From positions 33,086,283 to 33,150,282 of the forward strand of contig CM020619.1 in the NCBI GenBank assembly GCA_009829735.1: a DNA stretch of 64,000 nt, in the 5' to 3' direction. The notes beneath the pieces are model-generated. The model did not search any database. It saw only the letters and a list, made by a program, of their open reading frames with translations, and had not been told where the DNA came from. Positions 1-11,471 of this stretch are shown here, piece by piece. The position numbers and the translations under genes are program-made. Source of the DNA: Pyropia yezoensis (taxonomy: Eukaryota; Rhodophyta; Bangiophyceae; Bangiales; Bangiaceae). Numbering within the stretch: the first letter of the stretch is position 1; every line of letters begins with the position of its first letter.

Positions 1-1415
1 ATCTGGAGCGCCGTTCGCACAGGCATGGACGTTGGATCCGAATCCTCCTCTGCTTCCTCCGACGTTTTCAGCGAGGCGTCGCCGCCGAGCGCGGCGGGCA
101 ACAAAAACACCTTGGCCCGCAAGCGACAGCAATTCTCCTTGGTGAGCCGCTTCGTCTTGCGAAAGTGCGAGAGGCACTTCTCCCGTCGCTTGTGCAGCTT
201 CGTATCCAGGTGTCTGGACGCCGACAAATCACACGTGCGCGATATGTCGAGCAGCCGGCGCGGGTTGGGCGGCGCGCTCGGCGCATGGGTTGGGCCCTCC
301 CACTCCACGGACACAAGCCCCCTGCCCACCAGGGAGGAGAGGGCCTCCCAAGGTTCGCTCACCCGGTGGCTCTTGTCTGACGACCACATGGTGCTGGTCA
401 TGATGCTCGACAGCACTTGTCGCTCCATGGCAGGCAGGGCAGCATTGGAGGCGGTCTTGACCATCGACATCGTGCCAGGCACCACGTTGCGACCTAGCGA
501 CACTGTGAAGTGACCACAGGTTGGCATGTAGACGTCCAAATGGCCAATTAGGCCACGTTGCGGGTTGGCCGCCGCAAGCAAAAACTTGCGGCCGAGGGAG
601 AAGGAGAAGGAACGGCCTTTGGGGGGCATCAGCTTGTCTACCACTGCGTCCAGCTGCTTGGACGACAAGTGGTTTGAAAACAAGCCCATGCCGCTTAAGG
701 GCGGCGCGCCTTCTTCCTCGTCGTCTCCTGCCGCAAAAAGCGGCAAAAACGAGCTCGGTGGCTTGGGAACCACAGACGAGCCACCCACGACCGGGCCCGC
801 GGAGGAGGACGACGGCATGTACATGCTTGGCACAATCTGCAAGGCCATTCCACGCTTCTTGCGCGACCGCACACCCCGCCAGTCCGGGTTGTCATACGCC
901 ATGCAGTGTACCGACCACGCCGTACACCCAGACGCCTCCGTGTCGCAGGCAAAGCAGAAACACTTGGCGCACACCCTCTTGTTGGCCACCACCGACTCGG
1001 CCGTGACAGCCTTGATGAACGGGTTGGATGGACAGTCCCCGCGTGCGTGGGGATACAGGTGCACGGTGGAGGCCACCATCGCCATGCCGTCGCCAATGTC
1101 CGTACCCGCGCCGGCATCGGCGCCGCTGCGGCCACTGCCGCCGCCGCCGCCGGGTGCATCACCGCCGTCGGTGCCCCCGTCACCTCCACCGCCGCCACCA
1201 CTTCCGTTGCCATTCGCAGAGGCGCCAGCACCAGCGGCGGCCGACGCCGCCCCCCCCCTCCGGGCAGGCGTCACAGCGGGCGACGGCGCCACCACCGAAA
1301 TCTCATCATCGTCATCATCGTCTAGGATCACCACGACGCCGTTGCCCACCGCCCCCCCCCCCGCGGCCGGTGACGCTACATGAGGACGGGGCAGCGAGGG
1401 CTTGACGTCAGCCAT
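1..1415 (-). CDS. RPM1-interacting protein 13-like protein (3' end off window)
   Basis: The frame is open from the ATG at 1415 leftwards past the window edge, about 470 codons, so the C-terminus is missing. An acidic stretch (VILDDDDDDE) lies near residue 30, then a Gly/Ser/Ala-rich linker. Residues ~118-172 hold a Cys/His block: HARGDCPSNPF, then CAKCFCFACD, then CTAWSVHC. This spacing is what I know from plant RPM1-interacting protein 13 and relatives, a little-understood family. The rest is globular in composition, with a basic Cys-containing segment near the visible end. The opposite-strand ORF at 565-1383 is a shadow: it has no recognisable domain. Function is not assigned beyond the family; metal binding by the Cys/His block is an inference. 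Confidence 0.72.
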   Translation of the reverse strand, partial: MADVKPSLPRPHVASPAAGGGAVGNGVVVILDDDDDDEISVVAPSPAVTPARRGGAASAAAGAGASANGNGSGGGGGGDGGTDGGDAPGGGGGSGRSGADAGAGTDIGDGMAMVASTVHLYPHARGDCPSNPFIKAVTAESVVANKRVCAKCFCFACDTEASGCTAWSVHCMAYDNPDWRGVRSRKKRGMALQIVPSMYMPSSSSAGPVVGGSSVVPKPPSSFLPLFAAGDDEEEGAPPLSGMGLFSNHLSSKQLDAVVDKLMPPKGRSFSFSLGRKFLLAAANPQRGLIGHLDVYMPTCGHFTVSLGRNVVPGTMSMVKTASNAALPAMERQVLSSIMTSTMWSSDKSHRVSEPWEALSSLVGRGLVSVEWEGPTHAPSAPPNPRRLLDISRTCDLSASRHLDTKLHKRREKCLSHFRKTKRLTKENCCRLRAKVFLLPAALGGDASLKTSEEAEEDSDPTSMPVRTALQ

Positions 1416-2307
1416 GGACCGCCAACCCACGGGGGGAGGAGCCATCTCCCCACTGTTGGCGCACGCCGCACCCGCCTTGACCCAAACGCCCAAACCCCAA
1501 CCCCCAACCCCCCGACCACTCAACAGTGGTCGCCCACAGCGGATGCGGCCACACAACTACCCCCGGGAGAAGAGGGGCCAGTGGACTCTCTCGCACACGG
1601 ACGGCACGCGCGGCTGCAGTGAAGCGTCGTGACACGAGCACGACGATGCAACGACGGAGGAGGGGGGGGGAGGGGGGGCCTCGTCTACAGTGTGGTTGCG
1701 GTGCACCGCGCGCAACGGCGGGCAAACCGACATTGCGCGGGAGCCGCGGCCGAATCAGGCACCCGGCCCATCCGGTGACGCCCCACGTCGTCGGGGGCAA
1801 CGTGGCCAAAGCCGCGCGCTGCGGCGGGTCCTGGATGTCCGACGGCCGGGTGCATCCAGAGCAGAGCGCGGCATGGAGCCGTCCCCAATGGTTCGAAGCA
1901 AGGCACCACCAACAGCACGCACACGAGGCGGGGGGGGACCAAAACACCGAGGAGGCCAAAACACCCGCACCGCTTTCCCGTTTCCAGGATGAAATTCCTT
2001 TGTGGCCGCAACAGCGTGCGACCGCAGCAGGTGCCTCAAGCCGGCCTTGCGGAAGCTCCAGCGGTTCCAATGACAATCGTGAACCACATCCGCGTACATA
2101 GAATTACAAGCACAGCACACATTGGTGACGAATTTAACGAACTGAATACTGTACAGAACTGTACTGTTTAGTACACGTACAGGATGTAACAATTGCTGGA
2201 GGCCGCGATCGGCCGGCACGTCACAGGAGTGATAGCGGCCGCCTCTTTCCAGACACGCGGCGCAGTCCGCGCTCGCCCCGCCTACGACCTGCCCGTCGCC
2301 GCCCCCG
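1416..2307. other. intergenic region between divergent genes
   Basis: No supported gene. It separates the leftward gene ending the window from the rightward Ycf21-like gene and probably holds both promoters. Around 2148-2185 is an AT-richer patch with overlapping TGTACA/AGTAC palindromes (CTGTACAGAACTGTAC and GTACACGTACAG), which stands out from the GC-rich surroundings. Confidence 0.4.
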
Positions 2308-4337
2308 ATGCGCCACCCACTCGCTGCGGCAGCCGATGCGAACTGGCGGCGTCTTCCCGTGACCACCCTGTCGTTTTTTCCCCCGACGGCGCTTCCGCTG
2401 CGGTGGTGGTCTGCGGCGGCGTCGCCTCCGCCGCCAGAGGCGGCGCTGGCGACGGCGGCACCGCCGGCGCTGGCTCCACTGGTGGCAGCGGTGGCGGTGG
2501 CTGCTCCTGACCGGCAGCGGTTGCTGCCGCTCACCATCTTATGGTCCACCCCGTGGATGCCGTTGGGTGCTGGCACACCAAGACCGCCGGGCGCTGCGCG
2601 GTCGGCCACTAGAAGCAGACCTAGCAGCGGCCTCCGCGGGCAGCGGCGGGCGGCGGCGGCGGCCGCCGCCGCTGCCCCCCAGCGCTCACCCGGCACCTCG
2701 TGGCCGGCTCGGCCGGCCCGCTGCCGCTGCCTGCACCGCCTCTGGGACCAGCTGCTGCTGCGTTGCTCTGGCCGCCGCCGGTGGTGCGCAGCCGTGGCCG
2801 TGGCAACACCGCCACGGTCAGCGCCGGGACCGCCGCCCGACGCGCCGCCGCCATGGCACCACCCTGCGCCATGGGGCAGGGGGGTTGACGTTCCCACCGC
2901 GTCGCAACAGGCCGGTGGCGAGGCGGCCGCAGCAGCGGCAGCGGCGGCACAAGCGGCAGCGACAGCAGCGGCGGCAGCGGCAGCAGCGGCAGCAGCGACA
3001 GGAGGGGCAGCAGCCGCCCCTGCCGTGGGAGCAGCGGCCGCCGCGGCCGCGGCGGAATCCGTCGGCGTAGGGACGGCCGCAGCGGCAGCGGCGGTGCCGG
3101 CGCTGCCGCCAGCGGCCGGCCCACTGCACCCGCCGGGGGGGCCGTCCCGGGCGCCCTTGTCGGCCGCCGCCGCCGCCGCCCCCCCCCCCCCACCGCCGCC
3201 GCCGCTGCCGTCCCCCCGCCCTGGCCGCCAGACGGCAACGACGCGGCCGTGGCGACGGCAGAGCCAGCGTGGCCGCGCGTGGCCCACCCCCCCCCCTGGT
3301 CTGCCGCTGGCGACTCCCTGACAACCGCACCGTCCACGCCGTCGCGGCTGTGGCGGCTGCTGCTGCTGAGCGACAATCACTTGCCGCGGGTGCTGCCGCT
3401 GGTGGCGGGGCCCACGGTGCTGCGGTGTGTGGCAGAGCGGCTGTCGCCGTCACCCGCCGCGGCGGTCGCCGACGCGACCGCCGACACTGCGGGTGGGAGG
3501 GGGGGGGCGCCCGCCGCCCCGACGGCGGCGACGGCGGCGGCAGCGGCAGCGGCCCGCAACGGCAGTGGCGGCGGTCGTGTTGGTGTCGGTGGCCGTGGCC
3601 GTGGCAGCGGCGGCGGCGGTGGCGGTGTCGGCGGCGGCGAGGGGGGGGTGGTGGGGGAGGCGGCGGAGGGGGCAACCCCACCGTCACCCCCCCTCATGCC
3701 GTTGCCCCCCCCCCTCGAGGTGGCCATCGCCGCCCTCCCCCCCGGCCCCGTCCTTCGCCAGCAGCTGGTGGCGGAGGCGGCGGGCGACGGCGCCGCTTCC
3801 CCCCTGGTGGCCACCACCCTCTGGTGGGCCGCCCCCGCCTATGCGGCGCTGGCAGCCGCGCTGGGCGGTGCGGACGGGCTGCCCGTGTGGCTGGGCGTGG
3901 ACGCGCTGCGGCTCGAGGTGGCCCGCCGGGTGACGCTCCTGCAGTGGGGGCCCGCCACGGGACGGGGCGCCGCGGCGCTCCGCGCCGGTGGGGGGGGTGG
4001 CGGCCGCGACGGGGGCGGCCGGTGCGGGGGCGGCGACGGTAGCGACGGTCGGGACGGGTCGGGGTGGGGTGACGGCGCGTCGGGGACGGCGGCCGAGCCG
4101 CTGTGGGCGCGCGCGTACGTGTACAGGCGCCGCGGGGAGGTGCTCGTCGCGGCGTATGAGGTTTTTTCCAACCGCCTGGCGGTGCCGCTGGGCGAGGGCG
4201 CCGCTCCCGAGGGGTGGCCCCAACCGCCGCCGCACCCGCCGCACGCGCCGCATCCGCCGCGGTCACCCCCACCGCCGTCGCCGCCGCGGGCCGGGGGGGG
4301 GAAGGGGGGGGCGGAGCGGGAGGCACGCGTGGACTGA
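2308..4337 (+). CDS. Ycf21/DUF98 chorismate-lyase-like protein, frame broken at a C13 run
   Basis: The C-terminal domain is clear in the frame ending at 4337: a start block SRLWRLLLLSD with PLVAGPTVLRCV, a middle block VATTLWWAAPAYAALAAAL, then LPVWLGVDALRLEVARRV, and an end block WARAYVYRR...AAYEVFSNRL. This order matches the Ycf21/DUF98 family, structurally related to UbiC chorismate lyase and plastid-encoded in many red algae. Glycine-rich insertions separate the blocks. The N-terminal part (ATG at 2308, Ala/Pro-rich) is in another frame; the frames would meet at the run of 13 C at 3179-3191, where one is one base out. Either the assembly has a length error there or the gene is broken. There is no ATG in the domain frame between the stop at 2886 and the domain. 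Domain call 0.75; start uncertain. Confidence 0.6.
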
Positions 4338-6960
4338 AGGCCCGGCGGGGTTGTCCCGCCGCTGTCTTTTATTTTGGAAGGGGTGGCGGTGGTGGGGGGG
4401 TCAAGGCCCCAGTTTTTTTGTGTGTGGGGTGGCGGCGGTGGTGATGGGTGGGGGCTGGGTAGGTGGGGGAGGTGGGGGGGGCAGAGGGCACCCGAAAGGA
4501 GGTGGTGATGCTGGCACCGCGCCGTGCGCGGATTTTTTTTTTGGCGTGCCACCCGTCTTGCCTCCGCCCGTCTTGCCTCCGCCGCGCACACACCCCCGTC
4601 TGACTCCCCCCCCGCACGTCGGTGACCTGGGGGGGGCACCCGCCGCAGCGGCGGCGCCCGCCAAGGCAGTGTCAGCGCCCGCTCCCCCCCCTCCACCCCT
4701 CCCCGCACCTGCCCACCTTCACCCGCCGCCCCGAAGGACAGCAGCGCGAGCATTGACGTCGGTCACGAATGGGTGCTACAGCCGTTTCTGCCGCTCCTGT
4801 TGCAGCGGCGTTGAGGCCGTCCCCCACCAAGCACAACGTATCTGTTTGCGCAGGCATTCAACCTCGATGTATGTATGTAGGGGACCGGGTGCCCCAAGGT
4901 CGCGGGTGGGGCCGGAAGACGCGCGATTCCACGCGGCGGCGTAGCGTTGTCGGTGGTGGCAGACCGTTGGCAGTCTTACCGCTGGGAGCCACTCCATCAG
5001 GGGAGAGCCGTCCGTGCTGGGAGCGCTGGTCAACACCGCCCCCCACACCCCCACCACCGCCACCCCCGACCGCTGGCCCCCCACGCCGCCGCCGTAGCGG
5101 CAAGAGGCGGCGGTGCGGTAGCAGTGGAGACGGAGGGCGGCGGTGCGGCGGCGGCGGCGGCGGCCGGCGGCGCGCCGATCGCGCCGGTCGGCTCGGCGGC
5201 AGCCAAGGACGGGGCGCCGAGGGCGGGGGCGGGGGAGGTTGGGGAGTGCGGCTGGACAGAGGTGGGCGCCCCCCCCCCCCGTCCGCCCCCCCGCCACCGC
5301 CACGCGCTCCTCCACGACCGGCCACTCCAGCGGAGCGGTGGCGCCCGCCGTCGGTCCGCCGGCGTCGGCAGAGACGGCCGGCGGCGTCGTGCCTGCGGCG
5401 GCTGCCGCCGGCGTGCGGGCCACGCCGGGCCGGCGGATGGCTGGGCGTGGTGGGGGTGGCTGTGGTGGTGTCGTGGGGGGGTGGGTGGGGGGTGCTTAGC
5501 GGCGGGGGGTGTCCCTCCCTCGAGGCACCCCGCCCTCGCTCACCGGCGGCGCCGGCACTGCGCCCGACGCCGCCGACATTGGGGCGTGCGGCGGCGGCGG
5601 CGTGGTGGTGGCCACGGCGTTGACTGGTCGCAGCGAAAGCGGCGGCGGCAACCGGCAGTGCCGCTGGCTGCGGTGAGCGGTTGGATGGTGGTGGCGGCTG
5701 GCGGCCGAGGCGACGGGGATGGTGTTGGCGGCGGGGGGTGCTCCATCACCCCGCCGGTGCTCCACAACCGCCGGCGACGCTGCAGTCTGGGTGGACGGTG
5801 CAGTCGACGGGGCGGCGGCCACAGCGGTGGCCGCGGCCGGCGGTGCGCCGGCTGGGGCGGGTGGTGCGGTGGCGCTGAGCGCCCGCGCCGCTGCGGGGGT
5901 GGTGGTCGCGGCGGCGGCAGCGTCACGCCGGCGGTGGACGACCACGTGGCGGCGGTGGCGGCCGCGCGGGTGGCGGTGGGTGGCGCGGCCGCCGCGGTGG
6001 GCGGCGGTGGGGACGGAGGGACGGCGGCGACGGCGGCGACGCCGCCTCCTTCATTGGTGGCCCCGATCTCGGCGCCCTCCCCATCGAGCCGCTCACGGCC
6101 GCCCTCGCTCATGACCCCCCGGCGGTGGCGGCGGTGGCAGCGGCAGCGGGTGGGGGAGTGCCGGCGGTCGGCAATGTCGGCGGTCGCGGCGGCGGCACGG
6201 GCAGGGGGGGGGGCGGCGTAGTGGGCAGGGGTTGGGTGTTGCCCACCCCCCGGGCGAGACGGGCCTGCTGCCGCTGCCATCGTCGCTGGTAGGCGACCTC
6301 GGCCGCCGGCCGCGGGCAAGGGCACTTGAACTGCCGCCGGGACGGGGGGGGCTGGACACCCACGGCGGCGGCGACGCGATACCTCTGCGCGCCAGCTGTG
6401 TGGCCTTCTCGCCACCACCGCGCGTCGAGGGCGGCGCGGGGAGGAGGCGGCAGTGGGAGGCGGGCGTGGGCTGAGCGGGAGGCAGGCGTGGGCTGAGCGG
6501 GAAGCAGGTGGGCTGAGCGGGAGGCGGGTGTGGGCTGAGCGGGAGGCGGGCGTGCGCTGAGCGCCGAGGCTAGGTCCATCTGAATGGGCGGCGCAGGGGA
6601 TGGCCGCGGCGATCCACAGGCCGCGGCGATCGTCGCCGCGGCACGTGGATAGAGCACGTGGGAGGAGGGGAAGGCGCTCACGGGGTGGGGGGGAGCTAGA
6701 GGAGAGTTTGTCCATCTTGCGCGAATCCCCTGCGCTGGGACGGCATGAGCCGTGCGAACACGGTGCACCAAGTCAAGGTTGCATACAGAGCGGAAGAGTA
6801 GGCCCCAAAACCTGCCCCTTGTGCCCCTGCTTCCCCTCCCTCCTCCCGTGGGGCCCCTCTACTTGCCGCCAACCCGCTCACCCCTCCAACTGTCGGGTGG
6901 GGGGGTAGAGCGCCGCCTGGTTGAGCCCCTCCCCCTACCCACTCCCGCGCTGTGCCCCCC
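4338..6960. other. low-complexity region without a confident gene
   Basis: Gly, Pro, Ala and Arg-rich ORFs run on both strands and none has a recognisable domain. On the plus strand, patches at 5509-5674, 5719-5940 and 6038-6290 look coding-like (for example SFIGGPDLGALPIEPLTAAL near 6050) but lie in three frames. They could be exons or a frame-broken gene; I cannot join them with confidence. Confidence 0.3.
6455..6563. repeat. short tandem repeat, ~21 bp unit, five copies
   Basis: The unit GGGCTGAGCGGGAGGCGGG recurs five times at 20-22 bp spacing, with the core GGCTGAGCGGGA almost unchanged. It lies outside any supported gene. No function is suggested by the sequence. Confidence 0.7.
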
Positions 6961-8754
6961 CTACTCCTCCCCATCTTCCTCTACCCGAAACGACGCGGCG
7001 GATCCCCCCAGCGACGCCAGCGAGCCCCCCGCCCCCAGCACCGCCATCGGGTCGCCCTCCCCCGCGGCGGCCGCCCGCCGCAGCCGCCGTCCCTGGGACC
7101 GCGTGCCCGCCTCGCCGGCGCCCATGATGTAGTCAAACGTCAACGCCTCGCCCGCCGACATGGACGAGGCCGTCGCGGGTCCCAGGTCCATGCCGCCCCC
7201 GACGCTCGCCCGCGGGAACCGCTCGTCGTCGCTGTCGTCGTCCGCCTCCCAATCCCCGGGGTGGGAGCTGCTGCTGCCGTCCGAGTCGGACACGTCGGCC
7301 GCCATCATGGCCGCTGCGGCCGCCGCGGCTGTCGTCGCGGCCGCCGCCACGGCGGCAGCGTCATCGGCCGATATGGCCGGGATGGGCCCGCCGCCGCCGC
7401 CGGCCAAGAGGTCCCCGCCCGCCCCGGCGGCGCCGCCGCCAGACCGCCCGTCCGCGTCGGCCACGTAGCCGTCGGGGGCGGCGGGGTCGGCGCCGCCGCC
7501 GCCGACGGCGCCACGGCTCAACGGCATGGGGGGGGCGGACCACTCGCCGCCGGCGCTGCCGGCAGATGGGCGGGCGGGGGCACCCGCCTCCCCACCAGCA
7601 GGGTCGGCCGCCGTCGCCCGGCGCCGGCCCGTGAGGAGCACCGCCCCCACCAGCGCGCTCACCAAGGCCACCCCGCCAATGGAGCCGCCAACGATGGCGC
7701 CCAGGGGCACACCCCCGTTTTCGGAAGTGACGTTTGCAGATGACGACGTCTCGTTGTCGGTTGGCAGCGGCGGTGGCAGCGGCAGCGGCGTCAAGGGCCC
7801 GGAAACCACCTCGCTGGGGGATGTCGCGTCGGGCGTCTTGCCGGGCACCCCCCCGTCCGACGGCGATGGCGACTGCGGCGGCGACGGCTGAGGGACAACT
7901 GGTGGTGAGGGGGAAGGGTGGGCGGGCCCCTCGGACGGCTGCTTGGTTGGCCGCGGCCGCAGCGGCTGCTGCGTGGTTACGGGCGGCACCTGCGAAGGCG
8001 CCAGTGGCGTGGGCGGCGGTGGGGCGGTCGACGGCACGGGCTGCGGCCGCGGCGGCTTTGTCTTGGGTGGCCTCGTCGGCTGGGGCGGCGCCACGGTTGG
8101 CTGTGGCGGTGGTTTGCGTGACGCCGTCGGCTGTGCGGACGGCTGTGGCCGCGGTGGCGACCCCGACGGCTGCGGCTGCGGCGGCGCCGAAGACGGTTTC
8201 GGCTGCGGGGGTGACCACGTCGGTTGCGGCGGCGGCGGCGACCTCGACGGCTGCGGCCGTGGCGGCGACCCCGACGGCTGCGGCCGTGGCGGCGACCCCG
8301 ACGGCTGCGGATGTGGCGGAAGCCCCGACGGCTGCGGCTTGGGCGGAGGGCCGGGCACGGGCGGCGCGCAACCCGGAGGTGGGCCCTCGCCCGGCTCGTC
8401 TTCCCGCCCCCACGTCTCTTGCGACGGGTTGCACGGGGGGCGGCTGGCCTCGGGGCTCCATTCAACGTCAATCTCAATCACCATCGCCGCGCGTGGCGAC
8501 GCTGCCGCCGGTCCGTCCGAGCCGGCAGTGGCCGCGCGACCGGCCGCCGCCACGGCCGCCGCCGTTGACCCCGCGGCGGGCGCCGCCGTTGACCCCGCGG
8601 CGGGCGCCGCCGCCGCTGCTGCGGCCGCTCCTGCCCCTGCCGCTGCCGCCGCCGCCGAACGGGGTAGGGACGCTGACGGCACCGCCCCGACAATGGCGGC
8701 GGCACCCGCCGCGGCGGCCGCGACGCCCACCAGCCCCGCCAGCACCACCATCAT
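6961..8754 (-). CDS. proline-rich (HRGP-like) type I membrane protein
   Basis: The start is set at the ATG at 8754 because it opens a strong signal peptide (MMVVLAGLVGVAAAAAGAAA). The frame stays open upstream to 9225, so an earlier start is possible. The mature ectodomain (residues ~28-348) begins with Ala-rich sequence, has a short Cys-containing part (CNPSQETW, CAPPVPG), and then a long Ser-Pro/Gln-Pro region built on PPRPQPSGS-like units, as in hydroxyproline-rich cell-wall glycoproteins. One membrane segment (LGAIVGGSIGGVALVSALVG, ~349-372) is followed by RRR and an acidic, Ala/Gly-rich cytoplasmic tail. The topology suggests a cell-wall or extracellular-matrix anchored protein. No ligand or enzyme domain is visible. 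Confidence 0.75.
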   Translation of the reverse strand: MMVVLAGLVGVAAAAAGAAAIVGAVPSASLPRSAAAAAAGAGAAAAAAAAPAAGSTAAPAAGSTAAAVAAAGRAATAGSDGPAAASPRAAMVIEIDVEWSPEASRPPCNPSQETWGREDEPGEGPPPGCAPPVPGPPPKPQPSGLPPHPQPSGSPPRPQPSGSPPRPQPSRSPPPPQPTWSPPQPKPSSAPPQPQPSGSPPRPQPSAQPTASRKPPPQPTVAPPQPTRPPKTKPPRPQPVPSTAPPPPTPLAPSQVPPVTTQQPLRPRPTKQPSEGPAHPSPSPPVVPQPSPPQSPSPSDGGVPGKTPDATSPSEVVSGPLTPLPLPPPLPTDNETSSSANVTSENGGVPLGAIVGGSIGGVALVSALVGAVLLTGRRRATAADPAGGEAGAPARPSAGSAGGEWSAPPMPLSRGAVGGGGADPAAPDGYVADADGRSGGGAAGAGGDLLAGGGGGPIPAISADDAAAVAAAATTAAAAAAAMMAADVSDSDGSSSSHPGDWEADDDSDDERFPRASVGGGMDLGPATASSMSAGEALTFDYIMGAGEAGTRSQGRRLRRAAAAGEGDPMAVLGAGGSLASLGGSAASFRVEEDGEE

Positions 8755-11471
8755 AGACGACGGGGCGCCACGGCGGCCGCGGCCACCACCGTCGCAGGCG
8801 CACGGACGGACGGGGACGCCCGTCCGTGCTGCCGCCTTTGCCGCCGACGGCAGCGTCCACGGCCCTGTCCCGTGACGCGGCGACGGCGGCGACGGCGCCG
8901 GTGACGACCGAGGCGGCGGCGGTGGCGATGGAGGTGGCGATGATGACGGCGGCGTCGACCACCGCCGCCACCCCCACCGCTGGCCCGCCGGCCGCTCCAG
9001 AGCGGGGGTCGGCATCGTAGAGCCGCCGCCGCAGCAGCGCAAGAACCGCGCGTGCTCACGGAGATGGATGGAGAGGGGGAGGGGGGCGTCGAAGGCCGTC
9101 ACTGAGCACCACAAGTGGAAGGGGGTGGTGCAGCTGGTGGAGCAAGATCTCTCATGGGAAGGGGGCGGACACCCGCAGCGGCGCCAACGACCGACGGCGG
9201 GTGGCGCGCCAAGGGGGGGCGCCAAGAGCGGGGCGCGGTGTCAGGGCCGTGGCCAAGGTGGATGTGTGCCAGCGGTCGGCAAACAGTCGGAAGAGCCCCC
9301 ACCGACGGCTCGTGGGGGCGCGCGGGTGGGCATAGGCCGAGGGACCCGGGTGGTGCGTGGCGTGCGAAAGCCGCGGGGAATGGGGGGGGGGGGCGGGGGC
9401 GGAGGATGAGGGCGGAAGCGCCCGCAGGCGCGCGCCCACACTGTGAGGTGGGGGGGGGGGGGGGGGGGCGGGGCGGGTGAGGAGAGGGCGCGGCGGCCAT
9501 TTGTCGCAGACCAGCGGGGGCCAGGGAGGGGGGGGATGGGGACGTGCAACGGACGGCCGAGGCGGGGTGGAGCCGCCGCTGCTGCAACGAGCCGCGCTGC
9601 CAGCGCCCGCCGGGGCGGCGGTCGCGCCGGCCCGTCCCGTGGTTGACAGTCGAGTCCCCCTCATTGGGGGGGGAGGGGGGGTGGTGGTGGTGGTGGAGGT
9701 GGTGGAGCGCAAGACGACGGACAGATGCCGCCTCGCGGGGTGTGGGTTGCAAATGGTGGAAGGGCAGCGCCTGGAGAGGACCGGGGGGATGTGTAGGTGG
9801 GCAGGGGGGGGGGGTGGGCCGGGACAAGGGGCAGGCGGTCCGCTGCCGGGGGGCTCGGAGGGACTCGCAGCCCTCCCTGACCTCTGGATTGGGTGGGCGC
9901 GGAGGGGAGGGGGGGAATCAAGCTGGTCAAAACGGGGTGTGGGGCGAGTGCGCGTCGCCATCCCCCCAAGCGTGAGGCCCGTCCGTGGGTGGGTCACAAC
10001 GGCCAGCGGCGGGGGTGACGTAGGGCGGCGGCCGCTGCTACAGCGGCGTGACGCACCCACCGGCAGTCGCGCCAGGCAGGGGGGGGGGGGCAGGGAGGGG
10101 GACGGGGCGACCTCCCCTCTCTCACCCCCCCAAGCAGCCCAGACGCACCCGCGCTACCCCATCGGCTGTCCAAACAATGACGACGACGATACTGTAGGTT
10201 CAGTACAGAACACCAACGTAGATGCACACATACCATCCACGCCCACACCGGCGCGGCGGCCGCGAGCACATCCCGCGGCGGTGGGGCCCGGGGCGCCCGC
10301 GCCCGCCGCAGCAGCAACACACGACTCATACTGAAACGGGCGAGTCGGCCGCGGGTGGTCGGGCGGGGGCGGAGGGGAAAAAAAAAAGAACAGAGGCGAT
10401 AGGCAGTGGGAAAGAGGGAGCAGAAGCAGAGCACGGGGACAAGCTCGCCAACAACAAAGGGGACCCACCCCCCCGCCGCCTTCTTGACCTCCCCAGGCCA
10501 CGGCGTGGGGTCTATCCTGGGAAGTGGGAGCGGGGCCTCTGGGGAAGGGGGTGTCGTAAGGCGGTGCGCGGCTCGGTGGTGTTACAGCGGGCGTTGCCCC
10601 AGCAGCCCCCCTATCATTTCCTTCGCGGCGGAGGCCGCTCCCGGCGGGGGGGGGGTCCCCTGCTGGCTGGCCCCACCCACAGCGGTGGGGAACAGCACCG
10701 CCCCCATCGTTGTGCCGTTTGACCACCAGCCGCTGCCACCGCGCTGCCATCGCCATGGTCACCCCCACCGAGCGGGGAGCAGCGCTACGCTGCAGCGCCC
10801 GCCCCCCCCACCGCCTCCCCCCAGTCTGGGGGCAGCCTGATGATCCTCGCCGTGTGGTCGCGTCCACAAATCCCGCGCTGTCAAAACGTAAATACCCGAG
10901 GTAACTTGATGTGCAATGAAAGGAATTCTTCGTACCCAGAGAGCGACGGTCGAAAACTTCCTCTCCAGCTCTCCCATACCCATACCCACCCTCGTCCCGA
11001 TGACGCGTGGAAAAGGCCAAGCGTCAAGGTCCGCAGCCCCCCCCGTGGGCGATGGCGCACGCTTAGCGCGGGGAAGCAATGAGGGGGGGGGACAAGGCAG
11101 AGAAGAAGGGCGGGGTGCGGTGGTGGGTGGCAGAAGGAGAATGAACGCCATAGACTCAACATGAAGCTGCTGCTTACAACGCGCGCTCGGTCGATGGCGC
11201 CTCCCGATCCACTACAAGATGCTCCGCTGCCACACCGGACCCACGGAGCGTGAGAGGGCGGGGAAGCGGGGCGGTCCGTCCCCGTGCACCACGATGCTGA
11301 CCGGGTGCGCAGCGTGCAGGCCAAGCCCAAGGGAGGATAAAGCGACCACCCGAGCGCCGCGCTTGCCGTATCTCCAATGGGCATTCGTCCCCATTCCCCT
11401 CGCCCCTCCCCCGAGCTCTGCCCCCGTCCCCGCCCTCGACGACCCCCCCCCCCTCTCATGCTGTCCTCACC
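8755..11471. other. long intergenic low-complexity region
   Basis: No supported gene. It contains G/C homopolymers, including a G19 run at 9450-9468, and Pro/Arg-rich ORFs on both strands without domains. An AT-richer patch at 10185-10220 has ACTGTA...CAGTAC elements like those near 2150 and 50110. A Lys/Ser-rich ORF at 10406-10840 (+) has nothing recognisable. Confidence 0.4.

Noticed and set aside
565..1383. 272-codon plus-strand ORF
   Set aside because: It is the antisense shadow of the RIN13-like gene, which has a recognisable Cys/His pattern; this ORF has none.
1755..3380. 541-codon minus-strand ORF
   Set aside because: Ala/Gly-rich, starts without ATG, and lies opposite the Ycf21-like gene; no domain.
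4947..6221. 424-codon plus-strand ORF
   Set aside because: Gly/Arg-rich low complexity; the protein-like patches in the region lie in other frames.
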